Positions 6,430-14,670 are shown, counted from the first letter of the stretch. The stretch is 15,548 bases of DNA from Sutterella sp. (GCA_003488465.1 DNLN01000106.1:1-15548); one strand, 5' to 3'. Made by a program: numbers and translations. The notes: a model not told the origin generated them from the sequence alone.

Positions 6430-8384
6430 TCTTCTCCCTCAGCCTTCCGAGCCTTGCCGGAGCGGTAACGGCGGTCCAGCATGGCAAGCACGCCGCCCAG
6501 CGCCATAAGCAGCGTCCCCCACCAGATCCAGGTGACAAAGGGCTTGCTGTACACGCGCACGATCCAGCCGTTGTCCTTGGCGGGCTCACCGAGGCTCACA
6601 TACACGTCGCCCGTGATCGAGTGGCGGATCGCCGATTCGGTCATCGGCATCGAGCGGGTCGAGTAGTAGCTGCGCTTTTCCGGGTGCAGCAGCCCGAGCT
6701 CCCTGCCGTTCTTGCTCAGCATGAATTCACCCATGCTCGACATATAGTTCGCACCGCGCTCATTTCTCACGCCGTCAAAGCGGAACGTGTAGTCGGCCAC
6801 GGTCACGGTGTCGCCGGGATACATGCGCACGTCGCGCTCGGCCTCATAGCCCTTCACAAGCGCTACGCCCACCACGAACACCGCAATGCCGATGTGCGCG
6901 ATGTGCATGCCGTAGAACGCTCTCGGATGACTGGCGAGCCTTGCGAGCACCGAGCCCTTCATGTTGCGGCCCCGCTCGCGAATGTTCTCAAGCGCCGTAA
7001 AGACGATCCAGAGCGCCAGGATGATGCCGATGAACACCCAGTGGCTCCAGCGGCCCATGAGAAGCGGCACGGGAATCGCAAGCACGACCGAGAGGGCGAA
7101 GACCGCGGCAAGGCGCTTTGCAAGAAGCGCGGGATCGGCCTCCTTCCAGCGGGCAAAGGGCGCGATGCCGATCAAAAAGAGCGTGGGCAGCATGATCGGC
7201 CCGAAGACCGAGTCAAAGTACGGCGGGCCCACCGAGATCTTTCCTGCGCCAAGCGCATCCAGAAAGAGCGGGTACATCGTGCCAAGCAGCACCGCGCTCA
7301 TCGCAACCACAAGGAGCACGTTGTTCACAAGCAGCATCGACTCGCGGCTCACCATCGAGAAGTTCCCGCCCAGTCCCACCGTGGGGGCGCGCCAGGCAAA
7401 AAGCAGGAACGAGAGCCCGATCACGATGATGAGGAAGGCCAGGATGAAGATGCCCCGCTCGGGATCGGTCGCAAACGCGTGCACCGAAGTGAGAATGCCC
7501 GAGCGCACGAGGAACGTTCCGAGCAGCGACAGGCTGAACGTGATGATCGCAAGCAGCACGGTCCAGATCTTGAAGCAGCCGCGCTTTTCCGTGACGGCCA
7601 GGCTGTGCATCAGCGCCGTGCCGGTAAGCCAGGGCATGAAGGAGGAATTCTCAACCGGATCCCAGAACCACCAGCCGCCCCATCCGAGCTCGTAGTACGA
7701 CCAGTACGAACCGAGCGAGATGCCGAGCGTGAGCAGCACCCAGGCGCCCGTCGTCCAGGGCCGCATCCAGCGTGCCCAGGCCACGTCGAGCCTGCCGCCG
7801 ATGAGCGCCGCAATCGAAAAGGCGAACGGCACGGAAAAGCCGACGTATCCCATGTAAAGAAGCGGCGGATGGAACACCATGCCGGGGTCCTGCAGGAGCG
7901 GATTGAGATCGCTCCCCTCGGCGGCGGGCGGGAAGATCCTGAGGAACGGATTGGAGGTCATCTCCATGAAGGCGACGATGCCAAAGAGCACGAGCCCCAT
8001 CACGGAGAGCACGCGCGCCATCGTTTCCTCGGGCAGCCTCCTGCCGAGCACGGCCACCATGCCGCCCCACCAGGAGAGCGTGAGCGCCCAGAAAAGGATC
8101 GAGCCCTCGTGGCTGCCCCAGCTCGCCGCAACCTTGTAGTACCAGGGAAGGAGCGAATTGCTGTTTCTGGCGACGTTGAGCATCGAGAAGTCGCTCACGT
8201 AGAACGACCAGGCAAGCGCGGCAAAGGCGCCCGTGAGCAGCAGCGCGTTGAGCACCGCTAGCGTGCGGCCCGCCGCCATCCAGGAGCGCACGCCGCGGGA
8301 CGCGCCGACCATCGGGAGCACGCCCTGAAAAACTGTGAGCACCAGCGCAAGAACGAGTGCGTAATGACCGAGTTCACCAATCAC
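6426..8384 (-). CDS. ccmF: Cytochrome c heme lyase subunit CcmF
   Basis: A 652-residue polytopic membrane protein, the usual family length, which joins heme from holo-CcmE to apocytochrome c. The heme-handling tryptophan-rich WWD motif is clear ([19 protein letters not shown], residues 235-253). Family histidines are seen in SHEGS (about 91-95), [12 protein letters not shown] (171-182), near His260 and in the C-terminal half. A large periplasmic segment is followed by a final helix ([16 protein letters not shown]). It overlaps ccmE by four bases upstream and ccmG by four bases downstream. The opposite strand carries a long open frame across this gene, which is a by-product of its GC-rich codon use and not a gene. 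Confidence 0.97.
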   Translation of the reverse strand: MIGELGHYALVLALVLTVFQGVLPMVGASRGVRSWMAAGRTLAVLNALLLTGAFAALAWSFYVSDFSMLNVARNSNSLLPWYYKVAASWGSHEGSILFWALTLSWWGGMVAVLGRRLPEETMARVLSVMGLVLFGIVAFMEMTSNPFLRIFPPAAEGSDLNPLLQDPGMVFHPPLLYMGYVGFSVPFAFSIAALIGGRLDVAWARWMRPWTTGAWVLLTLGISLGSYWSYYELGWGGWWFWDPVENSSFMPWLTGTALMHSLAVTEKRGCFKIWTVLLAIITFSLSLLGTFLVRSGILTSVHAFATDPERGIFILAFLIIVIGLSFLLFAWRAPTVGLGGNFSMVSRESMLLVNNVLLVVAMSAVLLGTMYPLFLDALGAGKISVGPPYFDSVFGPIMLPTLFLIGIAPFARWKEADPALLAKRLAAVFALSVVLAIPVPLLMGRWSHWVFIGIILALWIVFTALENIRERGRNMKGSVLARLASHPRAFYGMHIAHIGIAVFVVGVALVKGYEAERDVRMYPGDTVTVADYTFRFDGVRNERGANYMSSMGEFMLSKNGRELGLLHPEKRSYYSTRSMPMTESAIRHSITGDVYVSLGEPAKDNGWIVRVYSKPFVTWIWWGTLLMALGGVLAMLDRRYRSGKARKAEGEE

Positions 8385-8848
8385 TTGCGACCTCCCTCGG
8401 CCCGTTTCTTCTCGGCCATTTCCTTGTGAGCCTGCTTGACGGCCGCCTCGGCTTCGGGCGGCATGTAGTTCTCGTCATGCTTGGCAAGGACTTCCCTGGC
8501 GACAAACACGCCGCTCGCGTCAAGCTTGCCCTGCGCGACAACGCCCTTGCCCTCCTTGAAGAGGTCGGGCAGAACGCCCCGGTAGCGCGTATCGATCGAG
8601 GCGCCCGTGTCCGTGATCCGGAACGTGACGGTGACGCCGTCCTCAAGACGCTTCACCGAGCCCTCCTCGACCATGCCGCCCATGCGGAAGGTGCGACCCT
8701 GGGGAGCCTCTCCGCGCTCAACCTGCAGGGGCGAGTAGAAAAAGACGAGATTCTCGTTGAAGGCCGAGAGTACAAGGTAAAGCCCCGCACCAAAAACAGC
8801 CGTGGCGGCGACGATCAGAGCGAGACGTTTGGTTCCTGCGCTTGCCAT
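8381..8848 (-). CDS. ccmE: Heme chaperone CcmE
   Basis: A 155-residue periplasmic heme carrier anchored by one N-terminal helix (about residues 8-27). The beta-barrel domain runs from [10 protein letters not shown] to the heme-attachment site [12 protein letters not shown]. His124 should bind heme covalently and Tyr128 be the axial ligand, as in the E. coli protein. A charged Ala/Lys/Glu-rich tail follows. It receives heme from the CcmABCD complex and hands it to CcmF. The start has a strong site, AGGAG five bases upstream, needed because a 43-base gap separates it from ccmD, the longest gap in this operon. Its stop overlaps the ccmF start (ATGA). Confidence 0.95.
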   Translation of the reverse strand: MASAGTKRLALIVAATAVFGAGLYLVLSAFNENLVFFYSPLQVERGEAPQGRTFRMGGMVEEGSVKRLEDGVTVTFRITDTGASIDTRYRGVLPDLFKEGKGVVAQGKLDASGVFVAREVLAKHDENYMPPEAEAAVKQAHKEMAEKKRAEGGRK

Positions 8849-8891
8849 GAATACTCCTGAAAACTGTTTTTCTTGCTGTCATGAATGGGGG

Positions 8892-9077
8892 TCAGAGCGA
8901 AAGCGTGTCGCGCACGGCGCGCGCTTCGCGGATCAATCGGTTGATGATCTTCACGCGGCGCTTTCTGAGCGTCAGGATTTCGCAGAGCACGAGAAAGACA
9001 AGCATTCCGTAGGCGCTCCAGACATAAAACCCGTGTCCGTTCATGTGAAAGAATTCGGCGATTGAGGAAAAGTCCAT
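8892..9077 (-). CDS. ccmD: Heme exporter accessory protein CcmD
   Basis: A 61-residue single-helix protein with the pattern of CcmD: a short N-terminus ending in FFHMNGHGFYVWSAYG, one membrane helix (LVFLVLCEILTL) and a basic cytoplasmic tail (RKRRVKIINRLIREAR). CcmD stabilises the CcmABC-CcmE complex and helps release holo-CcmE. The ATG at 9077 overlaps the ccmC stop as TGATG and is preceded by GGGAG; a GTG one codon upstream is also in frame. Position between ccmC and ccmE is the standard order. Confidence 0.9.
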   Translation of the reverse strand: MDFSSIAEFFHMNGHGFYVWSAYGMLVFLVLCEILTLRKRRVKIINRLIREARAVRDTLSL

Positions 9078-9808
9078 CACAGTTCTCCCTTGATAGCGGC
9101 CTTTCGGGCCCAGGTCTCGCGCCGTTCGCGCTCAAGAATGACCGAGCGCGAGCGCGCAAGCACCGTGCCGAGCCCGTAGCACGTGAACGACGCCACCATG
9201 ACGAGCAGCGTGTAGAGCATGACCTCGGCCATCGACGAGCCCTTCACGCTCACCGAAGCGCCCTGGTGCAGCGTGTTCCACCAGCGCACGGAAAAATAGA
9301 TGATGGGCACGTTCACCACGCCCACGACGGCGATCACGGCGCCTGCGTAGTCGGCGCGACGCCGGTCGGAGATCGAGCTCTGCAGCGCAAGGAACCCCAG
9401 ATAGAGGAACAGCAGTATGAGTTCGCTCGTCAGCCTTGCATCCCACACCCAGTACGCACCCCACGTGGGCCGCCCCCAGAAGGCGCCAGAAAAGAGCGCC
9501 ATGAAGCACATCATGGCGCCGGTGGGCGCAAGCGCGCGGGTCATGACGGCGCTCATCGGGCTGCCGTATGCAAGCGTCAGGAGCGAAAAGACCGCCATCA
9601 GCACGTAGATCACCATGCTCATCCATGCTGCGGGCACGTGAATGAAGATGATCCGGTAGGAATTGCCCTGCGTTGCATCAACGGGGCAGATGAAAAACGC
9701 CATGTAAAGGCCCACTAAGGCGAGCGCCGCGGCCGCCACAAGGAGCGGTTTCACGGCGCTTCCCGCGAAGCGGTAGAACAGCCTTGGATCGTTGAATGTC
9801 TTGAGCAT
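9077..9808 (-). CDS. ccmC: Heme-handling membrane protein CcmC
   Basis: A 243-residue protein with about six membrane helices that presents heme to CcmE. The tryptophan-rich periplasmic motif is WGRPTWGAYWVWDARLT (111-127), flanked by the two conserved heme-ligand histidines, His57 in IIFIHVPAAW and His181 in WNTLHQGAS. This is an exact match to the family plan. It lies 23 bases after ccmB with AGGA just before the ATG and overlaps ccmD by one base. Confidence 0.97.
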   Translation of the reverse strand: MLKTFNDPRLFYRFAGSAVKPLLVAAAALALVGLYMAFFICPVDATQGNSYRIIFIHVPAAWMSMVIYVLMAVFSLLTLAYGSPMSAVMTRALAPTGAMMCFMALFSGAFWGRPTWGAYWVWDARLTSELILLFLYLGFLALQSSISDRRRADYAGAVIAVVGVVNVPIIYFSVRWWNTLHQGASVSVKGSSMAEVMLYTLLVMVASFTCYGLGTVLARSRSVILERERRETWARKAAIKGEL

Positions 9809-9831
9809 CGTCCTGACTTCCTAAAAGATCC

Positions 9832-10500
9832 CTACTGCACCGAAATGCGCAGGGACGCCGTCACCGCGGCCGGAGCCGCGGCAAGAGCAAAAAGCGACAG
9901 AGCGCCCGTCACCATGAGGTACGCCGTCGGGCTCACGCTCACCGCAACCTGCACGGTCGCGCCCGAGCCGAACACGAGTACCGGAATGTATAGCGGCAGC
10001 ACGAGAAGGCTCGTGAGCACGCTGCCCGCCCGCAGCCCCAGCGTGAGCGCCGCGCCGATCGCACCCACCAGGCTCAGCACGGGCGTGCCGATCAAAAGCG
10101 AGAACACGAGCACCGCCGTCTGCTCGGCCGGCAGATCGAACATCACTCCGAAGAGCGCGGCAAAAAGCGTGATCGGAAGCCCCGTCACCAGCCAGTGCGC
10201 GGCAATCTTCGCAAGCACGATCACCGGGAGCGGCTCGGCGCTCACCATCATCTGCTCGAGCGTGCCGTCGGCCCAGTCGTGGGCAAAAAGGCGCGGCAGC
10301 GACAGGAGCGCCGCAAGGAGCGCCGCGACCCACACGACGCCGGGGGCCATGCTGCGCAGGAGCTCCGGCTCGGCGCCCACGCCGAGCGGCACGAGCGTCA
10401 CGACGACGGCAAAAAAGAAAATCGTCTGGATGATGTCGCTCTTTTGCAGCAGAGCAAGCATCAGATCGCGCCTCACGACGGCGGCAAAGAGGTTGAGCAT
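9832..10500 (-). CDS. ccmB: Heme exporter permease subunit CcmB
   Basis: A 222-residue integral membrane protein with about six helices, the membrane partner of CcmA. Family features include the N-terminal VVRRDLMLALLQKSD, the LFAHDWADGTLEQMM segment after the second helix that probably contacts the ATPase, and LPLYIPVLVFGSGA late in the protein. The start lies 3 bases after the ccmA stop, with its GGGGGGAGGAA ribosome binding site built into the last codons of ccmA. CcmA and CcmB act with CcmC and CcmD to release heme-loaded CcmE at the cost of ATP. Confidence 0.95.
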   Translation of the reverse strand: MLNLFAAVVRRDLMLALLQKSDIIQTIFFFAVVVTLVPLGVGAEPELLRSMAPGVVWVAALLAALLSLPRLFAHDWADGTLEQMMVSAEPLPVIVLAKIAAHWLVTGLPITLFAALFGVMFDLPAEQTAVLVFSLLIGTPVLSLVGAIGAALTLGLRAGSVLTSLLVLPLYIPVLVFGSGATVQVAVSVSPTAYLMVTGALSLFALAAAPAAVTASLRISVQ

Positions 10501-10503
10501 GGT

Positions 10504-11178
10504 CTATTCCTCCCCCCTGCCAGGGCGCGGCGCAAAGTCCGACACCGTCACGGTGACCTGACTCTCGGCCGGCACGTCGATCGCGTATTCCTGATGCGTG
10601 GTGTAGATCACGATGCCCCCCGAGCGCACATGGCGCGCGATGAGCGCGGCAAGGTTTGCAACCGAGGCGGCGTCAAGCGCAACGAACGGCTCGTCAAGGA
10701 TCCACACGGGCTTGCACTCGCTCACAAAGAGCCTTGCAAGCGCCACGCGGCGCCGCTGCCCCTGGCTGAGCTCGCCGGTCGTGTTGCGGGCGAAGTCCGC
10801 AAGGCCCACCTTGCCGAGCGCGGCAAGCAGCTCCTGCTCGGGCACATTGAGGTTGCCCATCCGGGCTGCGATCCGCACGTTCTCAAGCGCACTGAGGTCA
10901 TCCTTGACGCCGTTCAGGTGGCCGATGTAGACGAGATCGCGGAAGTACTCCTCGCGCAGCTTCCCGATCGGGCGGCCCTTGTAGAGAATCTCCCCTTCGG
11001 TCGGGCGCATGAGTCCCGTGAGCAGCCGCAAGAGCGAAGTCTTGCCCGTGCCGTTGGCGCCCGCAAGACGCACGAGCGTCCCTGCCGGAGCATCAAAGTG
11101 AAGCCCAGAGAAAAGAAGCCTTTCGCCCCTTTCGAGCTCAAGCCCCTTTGCCTGCAGACCGAGGTTTTGTTCGACCAT
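10504..11178 (-). CDS. ccmA: Heme exporter ATP-binding subunit CcmA
   Basis: A 224-residue ABC ATPase, the first gene of the ccm operon. Walker A is GANGTGKT (40-47), the signature is LSQGQ (137-141), Walker B is VWILDE (158-163) and the H-loop is TTHQE. RGERLLFSGLHF at the N-terminus and LDEPFVALDAASVA are typical of CcmA. The start at ATG 11178 fits the family, since the first beta strand follows almost at once; an in-frame ATG at 11226 would add 16 residues without known counterpart and lacks a well-spaced ribosome binding site. ATP hydrolysis powers release of holo-CcmE from CcmC rather than bulk heme transport. Confidence 0.95.
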   Translation of the reverse strand: MVEQNLGLQAKGLELERGERLLFSGLHFDAPAGTLVRLAGANGTGKTSLLRLLTGLMRPTEGEILYKGRPIGKLREEYFRDLVYIGHLNGVKDDLSALENVRIAARMGNLNVPEQELLAALGKVGLADFARNTTGELSQGQRRRVALARLFVSECKPVWILDEPFVALDAASVANLAALIARHVRSGGIVIYTTHQEYAIDVPAESQVTVTVSDFAPRPGRGEE

Positions 11179-11356
11179 GTTCTCTTGCCGACATCGGGAC
11201 GGCGCAGCCTGGTCAGCCGCGCCCATGAGGTCATCCCGACTCCTGTTGAAACGTTCGGGGCAGTTTAGTGAGAGGGCATTAACGCTTTCTTATTCCGAAG
11301 CGGTCCGATCGGCTAAGATCGGGGCTTAACAAAGTGCTTTGCAGAGCGAGAACACC
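11179..11356. promoter_or_regulatory. Divergent ccmA / frnE-like intergenic region
   Basis: About 180 bases separate the ccmA and oxidoreductase start codons, so both promoters should lie here. Visible structure includes an inverted repeat CCGATC / GATCGG (11305-11310 and 11317-11322) and a short CAAAG-TG-CTTTG palindrome (11330-11341) near the oxidoreductase start. No -35/-10 pair with good spacing could be chosen with confidence on either strand. Confidence 0.35.
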
Positions 11357-12091
11357 ATGCCTGAAAAAATCCTCATCACCTACTGGTCGGACTACTGCTG
11401 CCCCTACTGCCATTTCGTCACGCACGAGCTCAAGGAAAAGCTCCGCGCGCTCGGCGTTCTCGAGCGCGTCTCTTTCAGGATGCTCGCCTTTGAGCTTGAG
11501 CCGAACGCGCCGCTTGAGAGCCGGGGAACGTTCTACGACAAGATGGTCGCGCGCTGGGGCCTTTCAGAGGAGCACGCCCGGCGAAAGTGCGACAAGATGA
11601 CGCGCCTGGCACACGCGGCAGGGCTCCCCGACATGGAGGTCGCAGGCACGCCCGACATCAACTCCTTCAACCTGCATCGGCTCACGAAATACGCCGCCGG
11701 CAAGGGGCTTGCCGACGTCCTGCACGAAAAGCTCATGCGGGCGCTCTACGAAGAGCACAGGGATGTCTCCAAGCCCGTCGAGATGATGACGATCGCCTCC
11801 GAATGCGGCCTTGATCCGGAGATGAGCATCAAGGTGCTCGCAACCGACGCCTACGCGGCCGAAGTTCGCTCTGACGAAGATACTGCGGCAAAGCTCGGCA
11901 TCACCTCCATCCCGCACTACCTGATCGGGGGCGAGGTCTTCCCGGACGGCGGCAACGTGCCGGAAATGGTTGCCAAGGTGCTCGAGCTCCTTGGCGAGCA
12001 GGCCCGGCCCGCCGCACCCGAAAAGCCAGAGGAGGTCGCTTCCGGCGCCGCCTGCACGCTCGGGCCTGACGGCAAGTACCACTGCGCCTGA
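11357..12091 (+). CDS. DsbA-family (FrnE-type) thiol oxidoreductase
   Basis: A 244-residue protein of the DsbA-like thioredoxin class. The active site is Cys15-Pro-Tyr-Cys18 in YWSDYCCPYCHF near the N-terminus. The long helical insertion (LPDMEVAGTPDINSFNLHRL and YEEHRDVSKPVEMM) and the cis-proline motif GITSIPHYLIGGE complete the FrnE/2-hydroxychromene-isomerase-like fold. There is no signal peptide, so it should act in the cytoplasm, unlike true DsbA. A second cysteine pair sits in the tail (Cys233 and Cys243, ACTLGPDGKYHC), and Cys14 adjoins the active site. ATG 11357 is preceded by GAGCGAG; an in-frame TTG at 11339 is less likely. Divergent from ccmA; a shared redox role is inference only. 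Confidence 0.87.
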   Translation: MPEKILITYWSDYCCPYCHFVTHELKEKLRALGVLERVSFRMLAFELEPNAPLESRGTFYDKMVARWGLSEEHARRKCDKMTRLAHAAGLPDMEVAGTPDINSFNLHRLTKYAAGKGLADVLHEKLMRALYEEHRDVSKPVEMMTIASECGLDPEMSIKVLATDAYAAEVRSDEDTAAKLGITSIPHYLIGGEVFPDGGNVPEMVAKVLELLGEQARPAAPEKPEEVASGAACTLGPDGKYHCA

Positions 12092-12108
12092 GAAGACGCT
12101 TAGGGCGC
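12084..12108. terminator. Possible shared terminator at convergent gene ends
   Basis: The oxidoreductase and LysR stop codons are only 8 bases apart and both lie within an imperfect stem: GCGCC (12084-12088) with GGCGC (12104-12108), then TGAG with CTTA after a one-base bulge. There is no U-tract, so this is weak evidence for bidirectional termination. Confidence 0.3.
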
Positions 12109-13032
12109 AATACCCCGCCGCACGCCTGCGAGAAACTCGCGGGCGGCTGCGGTGAGCAGTGTTCCCTTTCGGTACACCGCAAGATACCGCCCCTGCGGAA
12201 CGGTTTTCCTCGTCTTCACCTCGAACACATCGCCGCCGGGCTCGGCCGCCTTTTCGGGAACGTCGAGCATCACGGCGCCGATCCCGAATCCGGCCCGCAC
12301 AAATTCGTCGGTCTCGGCCATGGTCTTGGTCTCGACCTGAACGTTGAGCTTCAGGCCCGCATCGGCAAACGCTCTCTCCAGCCAGTCCCTCGTGTTGTTT
12401 CCGGGCCGCAGAATGATGATGGGATGGCGGTTGATGTCTTCGAGCGTGAGCCGCCTCCCCTGAAGCCGCCCGTAATGCGCCCGGCTCGCCACAAAGCCGT
12501 ATCGGTACGCACCGACCTGACAGTGCTCAAGGCCCTCGTCGACGGGCCCGGGCCGGGGCGTTGCAAGAAACAGCAGGTCGACCTTGTCCTCCCGCACCAG
12601 ATCGAGCATGGGCTCCATGCGATTTTCGATCTCGAGCTGGATCTTGACGTTGCCGTGATTCTGGTGAAACGCCGAAAGAAACGGCGTGAGGAACTTGTGC
12701 AGGATGAGAAACGGACAGCCGATCCGCAGGACAGTGCTTCGCTCGTCCAGGAACCAGCGCAATTCCCGCGTTCCGCTCTCGAGCACCTTGAACATGCGCG
12801 ACGTGATGCCAAAGAGCAGCTCCCCCTCCGGCGTGAGCGAAATCCTCTTGGTGGACCGGTCGAAAAGCCGCATGCCCAGCCTGTCCTCGAGCTGGGCGAC
12901 GGCATGGGAGACGGCCGGCTGCGTGATGCACAGCGAGCGGGCGGCGGCAGTCATTGCGCCAGTCTGCGCGACGCGCTGGAACACGCGCAGCCATTCCAGA
13001 TTGAGATCGGCAAGCGGTTTCATGGCATCCAT
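12100..13032 (-). CDS. LysR-family transcriptional regulator
   Basis: A 310-residue regulator of normal family length. The winged helix-turn-helix occupies about residues 10-70 (VAQTGAMTAAARSLCITQPAVSHAVAQLE, then LGMRLFDRSTKRISLTPEG). The rest is a periplasmic-binding-protein-like effector domain with LRIGCPFLILHKF at its start and the usual GFGIGAVMLDVP strand near the end. The gene is divergent from the Tat-exported flavin reductase, across 114 bases. LysR proteins often control the neighbouring divergent gene in response to its substrate, so this one probably senses the reductase's electron acceptor or a related compound. An alternative in-frame ATG lies 9 bases inside. The effector cannot be read from the sequence. 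Confidence 0.9.
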   Translation of the reverse strand: MDAMKPLADLNLEWLRVFQRVAQTGAMTAAARSLCITQPAVSHAVAQLEDRLGMRLFDRSTKRISLTPEGELLFGITSRMFKVLESGTRELRWFLDERSTVLRIGCPFLILHKFLTPFLSAFHQNHGNVKIQLEIENRMEPMLDLVREDKVDLLFLATPRPGPVDEGLEHCQVGAYRYGFVASRAHYGRLQGRRLTLEDINRHPIIILRPGNNTRDWLERAFADAGLKLNVQVETKTMAETDEFVRAGFGIGAVMLDVPEKAAEPGGDVFEVKTRKTVPQGRYLAVYRKGTLLTAAAREFLAGVRRGIAP

Positions 13033-13105
13033 TATTTTAATTAATTGAATTATAAAAAATCATCATTTTATTTTCTGCGTCAAGGCTCACATAATCTCAC
13101 CCAAC
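13033..13105. promoter_or_regulatory. AT-rich divergent promoter/operator region between lysR and the reductase
   Basis: This is the most AT-rich stretch in the window. It contains a TAATTGAATTA palindrome (13042-13052) with LysR-like T-rich/A-rich flanks. On the minus strand TATAAT (13054-13049) is a perfect -10 just before lysR but without a well-spaced -35. On the plus strand TTGAAT (13045-13050) stands 17 bases before TTATTT (13068-13073). The overlap of both promoters with a palindrome fits LysR-type divergent control; the exact sites are guesses. Confidence 0.4.
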
Positions 13106-13121
13106 CAGCGCTCTGGCGCTG
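13106..13121 (+). repeat. Leader hairpin upstream of the reductase ribosome binding site
   Basis: CAGCGC-TCTG-GCGCTG forms a perfect 6-bp stem with a 4-base loop, 14 bases before the GGAG (13136-13139) of the reductase gene. It lies in the probable 5' leader and could affect mRNA stability or initiation. Confidence 0.45.
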
Positions 13122-13146
13122 CCCTCATCTCAAAAGGAGTCAACTC

Positions 13147-14619
13147 ATGCTCAAGCTCAATCGCCGTCATTTCCTCGGTCTGTCCGCAGTGAGCGCCATT
13201 TCTGCCGCAGCACCCGCATTTGCCATGTCCGACATGTCCCTGCCCCGCAAGTGGGACAAGACCGTTGACGTTCTCGTCGTCGGCGCCGGCGGAGCCGGTC
13301 TCTCGGCAGCCATCACCGCCAAGGAAGCCGGTGTGAAGAATGTTCTCATCGTTGAAAAGATGGCCTTCCCGGGCGGCAACACCGTTCGCGCCGGCGGCGG
13401 ATTCAACGCAGCCATCAAGGCCGACTACGAGAAGGCCGGCATCAAGGACTCCCCCGAACTGCATGCCAAGCAGACCCTGGCGGCCGGCGACTATCGCGGC
13501 AATCCCGCCATCGTCAACAAGCTCACGCGTCTGGCTCCTGAAAGCGTGCAGTGGCTCAAGGACCACGGCGTCAAGTTCCAGGACCGCATCTATCAGATCT
13601 ACGGCGGCCTGTATCCGCGCGCCCGCAATCCGCTCGGCCCCCGCGGCTCGGCCTACATTCAGATCCTGACCGCCGTGTGCAAGGAACAGGGCATTCCCAT
13701 TCAGACCAAGACCCGCGTCGTCGCCTTCGTGCGTCAGAAGCCCCTCGGCGGCCGCGTGCTCGGCGTCAAGGTCGAAAGCAAGGACGGCAAGACGAGCTAC
13801 ATCCGCGCCCGCAGCGGCGTCGTGGTGTGCGCTGGCGGCTTCTCGGCGAACGCCAAGCTCTGCGGCCTGCATGATCCGCGTCTGCAGATCCTCGGCACGA
13901 CGAACCATCCGGGCGCCACGGGCGACGCTCTGAACTCCATGATCGACGCCGGCGCGGCCGTGACCGACCTCGACTACGTGCAGTGCATCCCGGGCGGCCT
14001 GCCCGATGGCAAGAAGTACCCGAACCTGTTCACGCACGTTGACCGCTTCATCTTCACGAACCTCGACGGCAAGCGCTTCATCAACGAAGACGCCCGCCGT
14101 GACGTGCTGCGCGACGCGATGCTCAACGAGCGCGACGCCGTGGCCTGGAGCATCGTCGACGCTGACGGCTTTGAACTGCAGAAGAACTCCAAGGGCCCCG
14201 AGAACGAAGCCGCCCGCAAGGAAGGCACGCTCATCATCGGCAACTCCGTGGCTGAACTTGCCAGGAACATGGGAGTCGATCCGGCAGTTCTGCAGGCCAC
14301 GCTTGACGAGTACAACAAGGCCGTCGACACCAAGAAGGATCCGCGCGGCCGCGCTCCGGGCGTGCTCGTGCACAAGATCATCAAGGCTCCGTTCTACGCC
14401 GGCAAGCTCACGATGAAGCGCCACCACACGATGGGCGGCGTGGTGATCGACACCGATGCCCGCGTCATCGACCGCGACGGCAACGTGATTCCGGGTCTGT
14501 ACGCAGCCGGTGAAATCACGGGCGTCGTGCACGGCACGAACCGAGTGGGCGGCAACGCCATGGCCGACATCTTCACGTACGGCCGCGTCGCCGGCAAGTC
14601 CGCGGCAGCCAGACTCTAA
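13147..14619 (+). CDS. Tat-exported FAD-dependent reductase of the fumarate/urocanate reductase (FccA/UrdA) fold
   Basis: A 490-residue protein started at ATG 13147, which has GGAG 7 bases upstream and begins a twin-arginine signal (NRRHFLGLSAV ... APAFA, residues 5-26). The mature protein is an FAD_binding_2 domain: VDVLVVGAGGAGLSAA (40-55), E70 for the FAD ribose, PGGNTVRAGGGFNAA. Motifs of the catalytic core are NEDARRD (313-319, proton-shuttling Arg), HHTMGGVVID (426-435) and HGTNRVGGNA (462-471), matching the Arg402, His504 and Arg544 regions of Shewanella FccA. It has neither a cytochrome c domain nor an FMN_bind domain, so a separate partner must supply electrons. Where FccA has QAHP and VTEAVRG, this protein has QCIP (Cys280) and FTHVDRF (His297), so a substrate other than fumarate is likely. 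Probable role: terminal reductase for an unsaturated acid in anaerobic respiration. Confidence 0.88.
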   Translation: MLKLNRRHFLGLSAVSAISAAAPAFAMSDMSLPRKWDKTVDVLVVGAGGAGLSAAITAKEAGVKNVLIVEKMAFPGGNTVRAGGGFNAAIKADYEKAGIKDSPELHAKQTLAAGDYRGNPAIVNKLTRLAPESVQWLKDHGVKFQDRIYQIYGGLYPRARNPLGPRGSAYIQILTAVCKEQGIPIQTKTRVVAFVRQKPLGGRVLGVKVESKDGKTSYIRARSGVVVCAGGFSANAKLCGLHDPRLQILGTTNHPGATGDALNSMIDAGAAVTDLDYVQCIPGGLPDGKKYPNLFTHVDRFIFTNLDGKRFINEDARRDVLRDAMLNERDAVAWSIVDADGFELQKNSKGPENEAARKEGTLIIGNSVAELARNMGVDPAVLQATLDEYNKAVDTKKDPRGRAPGVLVHKIIKAPFYAGKLTMKRHHTMGGVVIDTDARVIDRDGNVIPGLYAAGEITGVVHGTNRVGGNAMADIFTYGRVAGKSAAARL

Positions 14620-14627
14620 TGGCAGTG

Positions 14628-14657
14628 GTCAGTGAGGCGCTTATGGGCTTCACTGAC
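14628..14657 (+). terminator. Hairpin just after the reductase gene
   Basis: GTCAGTGA (14628-14635) pairs exactly with TCACTGAC (14650-14657), and the stem continues three more pairs including one G-T. It begins 8 bases after the reductase stop codon. The U-tract is lacking, so it may be a 3'-end stabilising stem or a rho-assisted terminator. Confidence 0.45.
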
Positions 14658-14670
14658 TTGATGCCCAAGT

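Noticed and set aside
6621..8261. A 546-codon open frame on the plus strand, antisense to ccmF
   Set aside because: Its translation is dominated by Arg, His, Glu and Ala without any fold pattern, and it lies exactly opposite a well-matched CcmF. It is the mirror of GC-rich codon use.
13045..13146. An upstream start for the Tat reductase at 13045
   Set aside because: This extension lies in the AT-rich promoter region and would bury the twin-arginine signal; ATG 13147 has a proper GGAG 7 bases upstream.
13087..14532. A 481-codon open frame on the minus strand, antisense to the Tat reductase
   Set aside because: Composition is low-complexity (Ala, Val, His, Asp rich) with no recognisable motif; the plus-strand gene has full family motifs and a ribosome binding site.
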